Assembly (NCBI GenBank): GCA_050251715.1
Contig: JBFWMG010000032.1
Location: 1 to 40,621, forward strand
Direction of reading: 5' to 3'
DNA length: 40,621 bases
DNA from: JBFWMG01 sp050251715
GTDB taxonomy: Bacteria > Desulfobacterota > Desulfovibrionia > Desulfovibrionales > Desulfovibrionaceae
Shown here: in pieces, positions 6,536 through 16,704 of the stretch
How the letters are laid out: every line of letters starts with the position of its first letter
Position numbering within the stretch: position 1 is the first letter of the stretch
Made by a program: the position numbers and the translations under genes
The notes under the pieces: model-generated
The model's input: only the letters and a program-made list of their open reading frames with translations
Database searches by the model: none
What the model was told of the DNA's origin: nothing

Positions 6536-9500
6536 ATGAGCACCGCGTCGCCCCTGTTCGCCGTCCTGCACCAGCTGCGCGAGTACCACCGCACACGCCG
6601 GGACAGCGGCATGGCCGGGGCCGAGCCGCTTGTCCAGCACGCGTTTTCCTTTTTGGACCAGGAGCCGGACAGGGTCGCCGCGTCGCGCCATGCCTCCGAG
6701 CTGGCCTGCATGCTGGCCGCCTTTGCCTTTGACACGCAGGACGCCGCCCTGGTCAAGCGGTGCCTGGTCAAGCTGCTGGGCCTGGGCGATTTCGGCGTCA
6801 TGCTCGCGGCCACCGTGCTGCACAAGTCGAACCTGTCCGCCGATGCCGTGCGCGGCATGGTGGGCGGGTTTTCCGGGCATGAAAAGCTTGCCGTGTGCAA
6901 CCGTTTTTTTGCCGCGCCGCGCGACTGCGAACCCGCGCTCATGCAGTGGGCCTACGAAACGGTCGCCGCCATCCAGAACGACGACCCCGAAGAGGTGCTG
7001 CTCTTTTTGGAGGGCTTGGGCCAGGGGAGCGGGGAGCCGTCCGGCGGCCACGGCCAGGCGTTGGCCCTGCCGCTGCAAAACGAATTCATGGGCAGCCGCT
7101 TCGGCATCTGGCTGCACCAGCTGCTCAAGCTCGACCTGGACGTGGACCAGGCCGTGTACATGGCCCGCACCACGGCGCACCTGGAATCCGACGGCCTGGC
7201 CATGGCCCTGGCCAGGCATCTCAAGACCGCCAACGCGGGCGGCCACGGCGAGACCGTGGCGCTCCTGCTGCGCACCATGGGACGCTGCGCGGCCAAGGGC
7301 AACGCCCATCTGGCCAAGGCCATAGCCTCCTTTCTCAAACACCGGGACGAATCCATCAAGCAGGAGGCATTGGAAGCGCTGCTCGCCATGCACGCGGACG
7401 GGGCCGTGGCCTCGCTGGCCTCGCTGTACGCGGAGCGGCCCAGCATGCGCCCGGCCTGCCATGGGTTGCTCTTCGGCCTGTCCGGGTCGGACTTCCTGGC
7501 CCTGTGCAAGGGGCTGGACAGCGCGGCGCGGCAGGAGGCGCTGGCGTATCTGGTGCGCGTGCTGGCCGCGTGCGACGCGGACCGGTTGATGGCGCTGCTG
7601 GACAACCTGGCTGCGGCCAACGGGGATGCGGCGGGCATCGAGGCGGTCAAATCCTTTGTGCTGGGCCAGGAGAAGATGGCGCCGGCCCCGTTGTTCAAGC
7701 CCGCGCCGCCCGCCCGGCGCAAGGCGCAGGCGGCGGAGGGGGCGTCGGCGGGCGGCCTGTTCGCCAAGATGACCAGCAAGATGCTGGGAGGGGAGCAGGA
7801 GGAGGATGCCGGTCCGGCCCCCGCCGCGCGGGAGCTGGCCGCCCTGTCGCCGGGCAGCGCGGTGCGGGGCGCCACCTTTGCCCACGCCGAGGCCGAGGGC
7901 TTGCAGCTTTCCGGCGTCACCTTCAGCGGCGCCGCCTTTGCCGACCTGTGCCTGACGGAAGGCGCGTGGACCAAGGTCGCCTTTGACAAGTGCCGCTTCC
8001 GCAACGTGAATTTCTGGGGCACGCGCTTTGCGCAGGTGCGGTTCACGGATTGCGAATTCACGTTCTGCTCCTTTGCCGATACGGTCATGCAGGCGTGCGC
8101 CTTTGCGGGCGGCGCGGTCGCGGCCACCAGTTTTGCGGCGGCAGTGCTGCAAAAGGTCACCTTTTCCGGCGTGGCGTGCCGCGAAAACACGTTCTGGGGC
8201 GCGCGCTGGGAGGAGAGCGCGGCCACGGCCTGCCGTTTCGCGCACACGGACTTTGCCTACGGCGCGTGGGTGGGCGTGGCCATGCATGCCAGCGTGTTCG
8301 AGGATTGCCGCTTTGTGGGCGTCTATGCCCGCAACGCGGCGCTGCGCGGCGTGTCGGCCACGGGCTGCGTCATGCACGGCTGCCTGTTCCACGATCTGGA
8401 CACGGACGCGGCCTTGTTCATGGCCGAGGAGGAGCAAAGCCGCGCGCGGGTGTGCGCGGACATGGGGCGCAGGCTGGCTGAAGCGCCGCCCCCCGCCTCC
8501 CTGGCCACGCCCGAGGCGCACAAGACGCTGCTGCGCCTGGCCGAGCGGTGGTATTTTGAAAAGGACGCCCTGCGCCGGGGGCGGCTGTTCATGGCCAACA
8601 ACGAGCGCAGGCTGGCCTGGACCGCGCGCAAGCTGGCCGGGCAGGGCGCGGCGTTCCTGACCATGCTGCCCGCGTGCATCGAGGCGGGCGCGGCGTGGAA
8701 CGGCAAGGGATTCGATCCCGCCGTACCCTGCCTCATAACGGGCTATGCGCCCGGCCTTGCGGCCCGCGCCCTGGTGGCCAGGCACCTGGGCGAGTTGGCC
8801 GCGCCGGGCCAGGGCGAGCCCCCCATCCCCCTGGAGGGGTTGTACAGCATCGGCAGCGTGGGCAGCGTGGCCCAGACCCGCTCCTCGGACCTGGACATCT
8901 GGGTGTGTTATGACGCGGCGGGCGCAGGGGGGCGCGAGGCGGCGCTGCGCGGCAAGCTGGCCGCGCTGGAGCGGTGGGCGGACAAGGTATTTGGGCTGGA
9001 GGTCCATTTCTTTCTCATGGACATGGTCCGCACCCGGGAGAATGATTTCGGCTTTTCCGACGCCGAGAGCGCGGGCTCCACGCAGGCCAAGCTGCTGAAG
9101 GAGGAGTTTTACCGCACGGCGCTCCTGTTGGCCGGGCGCACGCCCGCCTGGTGGTTCACGCCCGGCCGGGGCGGCGAACGGGACTACGCCATGGCCTTGG
9201 CGCGCATGCGGGCCTCGCCGCCGCTGCGCCGCCTTGCCCCGCTCGATCTCGGCCATCTGGAGCGCATCCCCAGGGAGGAGTTCTTTGGCGCGTCCCTGTG
9301 GCAGATCGTCAAGGCGCTCAAGAGCCCGTTCAAGTCGGTGATGAAATTCGCGCTGCTGGACAAGTATTATGCGGGCAACGTGACGCCCATCCTGGTGTGC
9401 GACCGCATCAAGGACAAGCTGGAGGCGGGCGCGCGCGGCCTGTGGGACACCGATCCCTACGCCGTGCTGTTCCAGGAGGTGTACGAATACTACCAGGGCG

Positions 9501-10504
9501 TCCGCGCCGGGGATGCGCAGCAGCTCATGCGCCGCGCCTTTATCCAGAAGACGGGCTGCACCACGGCCATGCGCACCACGGGCCGCCCCTGGGAGCTGCG
9601 CGGCTCCAGCTGGATGGAATTCTTCTTTCCCTACAGCGAGGCGGCCATAGCGGGCGAGTTCATGCCTGCGGACAGGCGCGCCAAGGGTTCGGACGACGCG
9701 GACGATGTGCTCGTCACCTTCTCGGACATGATCTCGCTGGGCGACATGGTGGGCCAGTTCATGTTCCGCACCTACCAGAACGTGCAGAACAGCATGAACA
9801 AGCTGGACATGGAGGTCATGGTCACGGTCGAGGATCTGACCAAGGTGGGCGGCAAGATGTTCAGCTGCCTCAAGCCCAAGAAAGACAAGATCATGCGCAT
9901 TTCCTTCGTGGATTCGCCCAAGGACATGTTCAGCGCCCTGGATTTCACATGCGAGGGGTTGCAGGGCGCGGCCATGACCTGGATCGCGCGCGGCGAGAAC
10001 GCGGTGCGCCAGGGCAAGCGCGCGGCGGTGGAGGAGCTGCGCCGCGACACGTCGCCCGTGCGGCTGTGCATCTGGCTGGTGGCCAACGGCGTGTACCGGC
10101 CCGGCATGCACGTGGCGGGCGGCAACCTGCAGGCGCCGGTCTCGGTGCCGGACATGGTGGAACTGCTGGACGCGTTGGCCGGGCATTTTCCGTCCAAGCG
10201 GGTGTTCGACACCGACATAGGCGAAAACCTGAAGCGGGAAGAGGTGGTGCGCGCCTGCCTGGTGCCCAATTTCACGGTCATGCGCGAGGACCAGCGCCTG
10301 CGTGAGCTGACGCTCATCTATGCCACCAACTGGGGCGAGCTGTTCTGCAAGCCCGGCATCAAGGACGCGGCCCTGCTGGCCAAGCCGCCGCGCGCGTGCA
10401 TCCAGGCGGTGTCGCGGCTCGACGTGCGCGAGGACATGGAGCTCCTTGTCCACTACCCCCGCAAGTCGCTGTGCCCCAAGCTCGACCCGGCCAAGGACGG
10501 CTAG
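6536..10504 (+). CDS. Class I adenylate cyclase with N-terminal helical and pentapeptide-repeat regions
   Basis: Encodes 1322 residues, against about 850 for E. coli CyaA. Residues 1-380 are helical and HEAT-like. Residues about 435-622 are a pentapeptide-repeat domain, with many A-x-F or C-x-F steps such as FDKCRFRNVNFWGTRF. The C-terminal half is a class I adenylate cyclase: GSVGSVAQTRSSDLDIWVC places the DxD pair at Asp785 and Asp787 with Trp789, matching the nucleotidyltransferase motif of the family, and the later part continues with conserved CyaA-like segments. The protein should convert ATP to cAMP in the cytosol. The N-terminal fusion is unusual and replaces the glucose-regulatory layout known from enterics. 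It follows the HD-GYP gene by 13 bases. The ribosome-binding site is weak, so translational coupling is possible. Confidence 0.85.
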   Translation: MSTASPLFAVLHQLREYHRTRRDSGMAGAEPLVQHAFSFLDQEPDRVAASRHASELACMLAAFAFDTQDAALVKRCLVKLLGLGDFGVMLAATVLHKSNLSADAVRGMVGGFSGHEKLAVCNRFFAAPRDCEPALMQWAYETVAAIQNDDPEEVLLFLEGLGQGSGEPSGGHGQALALPLQNEFMGSRFGIWLHQLLKLDLDVDQAVYMARTTAHLESDGLAMALARHLKTANAGGHGETVALLLRTMGRCAAKGNAHLAKAIASFLKHRDESIKQEALEALLAMHADGAVASLASLYAERPSMRPACHGLLFGLSGSDFLALCKGLDSAARQEALAYLVRVLAACDADRLMALLDNLAAANGDAAGIEAVKSFVLGQEKMAPAPLFKPAPPARRKAQAAEGASAGGLFAKMTSKMLGGEQEEDAGPAPAARELAALSPGSAVRGATFAHAEAEGLQLSGVTFSGAAFADLCLTEGAWTKVAFDKCRFRNVNFWGTRFAQVRFTDCEFTFCSFADTVMQACAFAGGAVAATSFAAAVLQKVTFSGVACRENTFWGARWEESAATACRFAHTDFAYGAWVGVAMHASVFEDCRFVGVYARNAALRGVSATGCVMHGCLFHDLDTDAALFMAEEEQSRARVCADMGRRLAEAPPPASLATPEAHKTLLRLAERWYFEKDALRRGRLFMANNERRLAWTARKLAGQGAAFLTMLPACIEAGAAWNGKGFDPAVPCLITGYAPGLAARALVARHLGELAAPGQGEPPIPLEGLYSIGSVGSVAQTRSSDLDIWVCYDAAGAGGREAALRGKLAALERWADKVFGLEVHFFLMDMVRTRENDFGFSDAESAGSTQAKLLKEEFYRTALLLAGRTPAWWFTPGRGGERDYAMALARMRASPPLRRLAPLDLGHLERIPREEFFGASLWQIVKALKSPFKSVMKFALLDKYYAGNVTPILVCDRIKDKLEAGARGLWDTDPYAVLFQEVYEYYQGVRAGDAQQLMRRAFIQKTGCTTAMRTTGRPWELRGSSWMEFFFPYSEAAIAGEFMPADRRAKGSDDADDVLVTFSDMISLGDMVGQFMFRTYQNVQNSMNKLDMEVMVTVEDLTKVGGKMFSCLKPKKDKIMRISFVDSPKDMFSALDFTCEGLQGAAMTWIARGENAVRQGKRAAVEELRRDTSPVRLCIWLVANGVYRPGMHVAGGNLQAPVSVPDMVELLDALAGHFPSKRVFDTDIGENLKREEVVRACLVPNFTVMREDQRLRELTLIYATNWGELFCKPGIKDAALLAKPPRACIQAVSRLDVREDMELLVHYPRKSLCPKLDPAKDG

Positions 10505-10539
10505 TGTCGCGTCCTGCCGCAGAAGGCGACGCGGCCCGC

Positions 10540-10568
10540 TTGACTCCGGCCCGGAAGCATGGAACCTT
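10540..10568 (+). promoter_or_regulatory. Weak candidate promoter for malQ
   Basis: TTGACT (10540-10545), 17 bases, then AACCTT (10563-10568). The -35 is good and the -10 poor. It lies in the 142-base gap before malQ. Confidence 0.3.
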
Positions 10569-10646
10569 TCAGCCGCATGGTCGGCCAGTCCGTGTGCGGC
10601 GCATGCATGGGCGCGCCGCAGTGCGGTATCCCGGCAAGGAGGGGGC

Positions 10647-12140
<1,494 letters not shown>

Positions 12141-12237
12141 TCGAGGTCCGGCGTGGGGGCGGGCGGCGACGCCCGCGCAAGGGGCATGCGCCACCGTGCG
12201 GCCTATGCCGGTGGGCCGTGCTTCCGGCGGTCTTTAC

Positions 12238-12267
12238 TTGATTTTCCCGACACCTCTGGTGTACCTT
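12238..12267 (+). promoter_or_regulatory. Candidate promoter for the GAF/HD-GYP/receiver gene
   Basis: TTGATT (12238-12243), an 18-base spacer and TACCTT (12262-12267). It lies in a locally AT-richer stretch, 46 bases before the start codon. Confidence 0.4.
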
Positions 12268-12312
12268 GTGAATTGGTGTGTCATGAACCCGGATTTCCCG
12301 TCAGGTTGAACG

Positions 12313-14859
12313 ATGAGCAAGGCGAGCAAGCAGACATACGCGGAAGATTTTCTGCTCAACCGCATCCTTGAGACCATGGTCAACGAGGTCAAGGGGTATG
12401 CCAATTTCCAGCGCTATCACCTGAACAAGTACGCGGAAATCGGCATGGCCATGTCCGGCGAGGAGGACATCGACAAACTCCTCGAAATGATCGTGTATGA
12501 GGCGCGCGAGATCACCAACGCGGACGCGGGCACCCTGTACATGGTCAGCGAGGACGGCCAAAGCCTCGTCTTCGTCATCCTGCAGAACGACTCCATGGGC
12601 ACCTTCATGGGCGGCACCAGCGGCAAGGCCATTCCCCTGCCGCCCGTGCCGCTTTTCCGTGACGGCGTGGAGAATCACGCCAACGTTTCCTCCCACGTGG
12701 CCATTACCGGCGAAATCGTCAACATCCATGACGTGTACGAGTCCGAGGAATTCGACTTCACCGGGCCGCGCAAATACGACGAGGCCACGGGCTACCGCTC
12801 CAAGTCCATGATGGTCATTCCCATGCGCAACCATGAGAACGACATCATCGGCGTGCTGCAACTGCTCAACGCCCTGGACGTGGACTCGGGCGAGACCATC
12901 TTCTTCTCCGAGGAGGACGTGGGGCTCATCGCGGCGCTTGCCTCGCAGGCCGCCGTGGCCATCACCAAGACCAAGCTCATTCAGGACTTGGTGGGGTTAT
13001 TCAACGCCTTCATCACCTCGATCGCCACGGCCATCGAGGAAAAGTCCAAATATACGGGGGGCCACATCCATCGCGTGGCCGAGCTGACCATGGACATCGC
13101 CCGCAAGATCCACGAGGTGGACTACGGGCCGTTCAAGGACGTGAAATTCACCGAGGACCAGCTGGAAGAAATGCGGGTGGCGGCCTGGCTGCACGACATC
13201 GGCAAGATCACCACGCCGGAGTTCGTGGTGGACAAGGCCTCCAAGCTGGAAACCATCTTCGACCGCGTGGAACTGGTGAAGCTGCGCTTCGACTACATCG
13301 CGCGGCACATCGAGACCGATTTCCTGCGGCACAAGGTTGCGCTTCTGGAGACCGGAGACAGGGACGGGCTGGCCTCTCTGGACGCCGCGCAGACCGCCGC
13401 GCTGGCCGAACTGGCCGACGAGCAGACGTTCGTCATGGAGTGCAACAACCCCGGCGAGTTCATGGCTGACGAGAAGATCGCCCGCCTGAAGGAGATAGGC
13501 CACAAGGTCTATGTGCTGGACGGCGAGGAGCACCGCTACCTGTCGGACAACGAGATCGAGAACCTCTCCATCCGCAAGGGCACGCTCACCGTGGACGAGC
13601 GCAAGATCATCGAAAACCACGTGACCATGACCTACAAGCTGTTGCAGGAACTGCCCTTCCCCAAGAAGATGCAGGGCGTGCCGCTCATGGCCGCCACGCA
13701 CCACGAGAAGCTGGACGGTTCCGGCTATCCGTGGGGCATGAAGAGCGACGACATCCCCTTTGCGGGCAAGATCATGGCCGTGGCCGACATCTTCGAGGCG
13801 CTCACCGCGGCGGACCGGCCCTACAAGCGGCCCATGCCCCTGTCGCAGGCCATGAAGATCCTCGGGTTCATGGTCAAGGACAACCACATCGACGCCCAGA
13901 TAACCGATCTGCTGCTGCAAAGCGGCGTGATGCAGGAATACGCGGGCAAGCACCTCAAGGAAACGCAGGTCGATATCGACCTGGCCGAGCGGAAACTGCC
14001 GCCCAAGATCCTGATTGTCCGCTCGCCCGACGGCCTGATGCACGACATGATAAACGCCCTGGAAGGGTGGAACCTGAGCGTGCTCACGGCGCAAAACGCG
14101 GTGCAGGGCTTCAATATGGTGGAAGAGGCCAAAAAGAAGAACGCCCCGTTCGGGCTCGTTTTTCTGTCCTGCCGCCTCACGGGCCTTCCCAACGCCTTCG
14201 AGGCGGCGGAACGGCTCATGACCGACGAGGCGCTGGCGGGCAGCGCCGTGGTGCTGACCTACCCCCACGACGACGACGCACTGCGCGCGCGGGCGGACGC
14301 CGTGGGCGCGCAGGGACTCCTGCCCATGCCCTACACCTATGTCGAGTTGAAGGACGCCGCCTTCACCGCCCTGGGCAAGCCCGTGCCCGAGGGCGATTTC
14401 GAGCTCGACGCCCTGGTGCGCCGCTTTCAGGAGGATTCGGGCTCCGGCAAGCCCGTGTACAATTTTGGGCAAAAGGGCAAGCCCGTGGTGCTGCTGGTGG
14501 ACGATTCGGTCAATATCCGCATGCTCGTGTCCTACTACATGAAAAATACCCCCTACGAGGTGGTCACGGCGGAGAACGGCCGCGACGCCCTGGAGAAGTA
14601 TGCCTCCGGCCTCGTGGATTGCGTGGTCATGGATACCGAGATGCCGGTCATGGACGGCTATGAGGCGGCCAGGACCATCCGCGCCTGGGAAACGGCGCAT
14701 GGCCGTCCGGTGCGACCCATCCTGGCCATGGCCCCGCATACCGTGAAGGGGGATGACGAACGCCGCGCCGAGGCCGGGTTTACCGGCCATGTGCTCAAGC
14801 CCATCAAGAAGGCGGAACTGACCGCGCTCATCGCCCAAAGCCTTGCCGCCGCGTCCTGA
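12313..14859 (+). CDS. GAF / HD-GYP / pseudo-receiver / receiver hybrid signalling protein
   Basis: Encodes 848 residues. Residues about 40-220 form a GAF sensor domain. Residues about 235-540 form an HD-GYP domain with H294-D295 (HDIGKI) and H463-H464 (HHEKLDGSGYP). The distance of 169 residues is far larger than the 56 seen in the HD-GYP gene at 5224, so roughly 110 residues are inserted inside the catalytic domain. Residues about 570-695 resemble a receiver but carry Ser-Cys near position 619-620 where the phospho-Asp should be, and lack the conserved Lys, so it is a pseudo-receiver. Residues about 718-845 are a proper receiver with Asp774 (VVMDTEMPVMDG) and a KPIKK lysine. Likely a cyclic-di-GMP or related phosphodiesterase controlled by GAF ligand binding and phosphorylation. 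No histidine kinase gene adjoins it. Confidence 0.85.
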   Translation: MSKASKQTYAEDFLLNRILETMVNEVKGYANFQRYHLNKYAEIGMAMSGEEDIDKLLEMIVYEAREITNADAGTLYMVSEDGQSLVFVILQNDSMGTFMGGTSGKAIPLPPVPLFRDGVENHANVSSHVAITGEIVNIHDVYESEEFDFTGPRKYDEATGYRSKSMMVIPMRNHENDIIGVLQLLNALDVDSGETIFFSEEDVGLIAALASQAAVAITKTKLIQDLVGLFNAFITSIATAIEEKSKYTGGHIHRVAELTMDIARKIHEVDYGPFKDVKFTEDQLEEMRVAAWLHDIGKITTPEFVVDKASKLETIFDRVELVKLRFDYIARHIETDFLRHKVALLETGDRDGLASLDAAQTAALAELADEQTFVMECNNPGEFMADEKIARLKEIGHKVYVLDGEEHRYLSDNEIENLSIRKGTLTVDERKIIENHVTMTYKLLQELPFPKKMQGVPLMAATHHEKLDGSGYPWGMKSDDIPFAGKIMAVADIFEALTAADRPYKRPMPLSQAMKILGFMVKDNHIDAQITDLLLQSGVMQEYAGKHLKETQVDIDLAERKLPPKILIVRSPDGLMHDMINALEGWNLSVLTAQNAVQGFNMVEEAKKKNAPFGLVFLSCRLTGLPNAFEAAERLMTDEALAGSAVVLTYPHDDDALRARADAVGAQGLLPMPYTYVELKDAAFTALGKPVPEGDFELDALVRRFQEDSGSGKPVYNFGQKGKPVVLLVDDSVNIRMLVSYYMKNTPYEVVTAENGRDALEKYASGLVDCVVMDTEMPVMDGYEAARTIRAWETAHGRPVRPILAMAPHTVKGDDERRAEAGFTGHVLKPIKKAELTALIAQSLAAAS

Positions 14860-14913
14860 CGCGGCACCGCTTCCCCATTCGTGCGGCCGCGTGGGGCGGC
14901 GCTGGAGGATCCG

Positions 14914-15312
14914 ATGGACACATGGACAGCGGTGGTCATTGTGGTTGCGCTCCTGGCCGTGGCCTGGGATCCGCTGTGGCGGCTGGCCGGGGTGCGGCAG
15001 CTCTTCCCGTGGGAGCTGCGGCGCATGCTCGCCAGCAATCCCGGGGGCGTGGCCTTGCTCGACGTGCGGACCCCGTTGGAGTATGGCCTCTTTCACATCA
15101 GGGGCGCGCGCAACGTGCCCCGGCTGCCCGTGGCGCCCGAACTGGGCCGCGATCCCGCCGCCCGGCCCCGGGTGGTGGTGTGCATGACCGGCCACCGCTC
15201 GCCCCTGGCGGCGTGGCGCATGCGGGGCGATGGCGAAACCTACAACCTGACCTGGGGCATGCTGGGCTGGCTGGTGACTGGCGGCCCGGTGGAGCGCACC
15301 CCAAAGGATTGA
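14914..15312 (+). CDS. Membrane-anchored rhodanese-like protein
   Basis: Encodes 132 residues. Residues about 5-20 form one membrane segment. The rest is a rhodanese domain with LLDVRTPLEYGLFHIRGARNVP and an active-site loop CMTGHRS. The cysteine is present, so sulfur transfer is possible. The loop has the six-residue size of sulfur-transferring rhodaneses. The start ATG 14914 follows GGAGG (14904-14908) by five bases; an earlier in-frame GTG at 14881 has no site. DarP begins three bases after the stop, so the two genes are co-translated. The biological substrate is unknown. Confidence 0.8.
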   Translation: MDTWTAVVIVVALLAVAWDPLWRLAGVRQLFPWELRRMLASNPGGVALLDVRTPLEYGLFHIRGARNVPRLPVAPELGRDPAARPRVVVCMTGHRSPLAAWRMRGDGETYNLTWGMLGWLVTGGPVERTPKD

Positions 15313-15315
15313 CCC

Positions 15316-15834
15316 ATGGCTGGACGCTGGGACGATGAGTACGAGGACGAGGGGCCGAGCAAGTCGGAGATGAAGCGGCGCATGCTGGCGCGGCAGGCCT
15401 TGGGCGAGCGGTTGTCCGAACTGTCCGTGGACAGGCTGCGCCGGTTGGAGCTGCCCCGGGATCTGCTGCTGGCCCTGGAAGAGCTGGCGACCATGGTCAA
15501 GCACGAGGCGCGGCGGCGGCAGATGCAATTCGTGGGCAAGCTCATGCGCGATGTGGACATTGCGCCCATAGAGGCCGCCCTGGCCGACCTGCACGCTCCG
15601 CACGATGCGGACGTGGCGCTGCACAAGCGGGCCGAGGCGCTGCGCGACGAACTGGTGGCGGGCGGCGACGCGGCGCTGGACGCATTTTGCGCGGCCACGC
15701 CCGGCGCGGACAGGAAAAAAATGGGGCATCTGGTGCGCACCGCCGCGCAGGAACGCGCCGGGGGCAGACCGCCCAAGGCCTACCGCGAGTTGTTTCGCCT
15801 GCTGCGCGGGCTGCTCGCCGAGGAAACCATTTGA
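15316..15834 (+). CDS. darP: DarP (YjgA, DUF615) ribosome-associated assembly factor
   Basis: Encodes 172 highly charged residues. The start PSKSEMKRRM, the central RRRQMQFVGKLMRDVD and the C-terminal LFRLLRGLL pattern are typical of the YjgA/DUF615 family. In E. coli the protein associates with late 50S ribosomal precursors and helps maturation of the peptidyl transferase centre. Length agrees with the family (about 170-185). AAGGA precedes the ATG. It overlaps no other gene and lies three bases after the rhodanese gene. Confidence 0.85.
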   Translation: MAGRWDDEYEDEGPSKSEMKRRMLARQALGERLSELSVDRLRRLELPRDLLLALEELATMVKHEARRRQMQFVGKLMRDVDIAPIEAALADLHAPHDADVALHKRAEALRDELVAGGDAALDAFCAATPGADRKKMGHLVRTAAQERAGGRPPKAYRELFRLLRGLLAEETI

Positions 15835-15917
15835 TCCTTCTGGAAAAGTGAGCCGACCGGGGTTGCCTTGCGCGCAGAAGGACTTACCCTCTGACCCAGT
15901 GCGGCCCGAGAACCGGC

Positions 15918-15954
15918 GCAGCGGCCTGTCCCGCCAGGGGAAGCCGGGCGCTGC
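15918..15954 (+). ncRNA. Structured leader element upstream of lemA
   Basis: GCAGCG (15918-15923) pairs with CGCTGC (15949-15954). Inside, GGC can pair with GCC and TCCC with GGGA across a small loop, giving a nested hairpin in the 149-base gap before lemA. No known riboswitch class fits convincingly. Confidence 0.3.
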
Positions 15955-15983
15955 AACCAGACCATCCAACCCTGGAGCGATCT

Positions 15984-16565
15984 ATGCGTTATCTTGTGAC
16001 CCTGCTGGCCCTTGTGGCCGTCCTGTTTGTGAACGGCTGTGGCTACAACTCCATGCAGCAGAACGAGGAGGCCGTGTTCTCCGCCTGGGCGGACGTGGAA
16101 GCCGCCATGCAGCGCCGGGCCGACCTCATCCCCAACCTGGTGGAGACGGTGAAGGCATACGCGGCGCACGAAAAGGACACCCTCACCGCCGTGGTGGAGG
16201 CCAGGGCCAAGGCCACGTCCGTCACCCTGGACGCCAAGGGGCTGTCCGACGCCCAGGCGTTCGCCAAGATGCAGGAGGCCCAGGGCGGCCTGACCAGCGC
16301 CTTGTCGCGGCTCATGGTGGTGGTGGAAAAGTACCCCGACCTCAAGGCCAACCAGAATTTCATGGATCTGCAACACCAGCTGGAGGGCACGGAAAACCGC
16401 CTGAACGTGGCGCGCCAGCGCTACAACAAGGTTGTGGAGGCCTTCAACGGCTCCATCCGCACCTTCCCCAACTCCCTGACCAACAGCATGCTGCTGCACC
16501 TGGAACGCAAGGAGTTCTTCAAGGCCGATGCCGCCGCCCAGGCCGCGCCCAAGGTGAAGTTCTAA
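15984..16565 (+). CDS. lemA: LemA family protein
   Basis: Encodes 193 residues. The N-terminal hydrophobic segment ends in VNGCGYN, a lipobox-like motif, so it is either a lipoprotein or a single-pass membrane protein. The rest is the helical LemA bundle, with NEEAVFSAWADVEAAMQRRADLIPNLVETVKAYA as the family-defining first helices and LNVARQRYNKVVEAFN near the end. LemA proteins accompany TPM-domain proteins in many bacteria, and here two TPM genes follow. A membrane-stress or quality-control role is often suggested but not established. A GGAG site precedes the ATG. The TAA stop (16563-16565) is the first triplet of a palindromic repeat. Confidence 0.9.
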   Translation: MRYLVTLLALVAVLFVNGCGYNSMQQNEEAVFSAWADVEAAMQRRADLIPNLVETVKAYAAHEKDTLTAVVEARAKATSVTLDAKGLSDAQAFAKMQEAQGGLTSALSRLMVVVEKYPDLKANQNFMDLQHQLEGTENRLNVARQRYNKVVEAFNGSIRTFPNSLTNSMLLHLERKEFFKADAAAQAAPKVKF

Positions 16566-16667
16566 CGCATTGTCGTCTGGAGACATGACGCTGCCCTGAA
16601 ACAATGTCGCATTGTTTCAGGGCAATGCTTAAGAGCATCCACGCCCTTTCAAGGTCGTGACGCTCTA
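16563..16667. repeat. Palindromic repeat element copy 1 (105 bp)
   Basis: Runs from the lemA stop codon TAA to GCTCTA at 16662-16667. It contains a perfect 14-bp stem (16593-16606 with 16610-16623, loop TCG) and a second stem of about 11 bp formed by GAGCATCC-ACG and CGT-GACGCTC. It is the most diverged of four copies in the window. Many of its differences from the other copies are paired changes that keep the stems intact. Confidence 0.85.
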
Positions 16668-16704
16668 ACCCGGCCCACAGGGCCGCGCGGGCAAGGGAGC
16701 TATT

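Noticed and set aside
15948..15957. GCGCTGCAAC before lemA, resembling the core of the SAH riboswitch
   Set aside because: The remaining conserved parts of that riboswitch and the expected SAH-recycling gene are absent.
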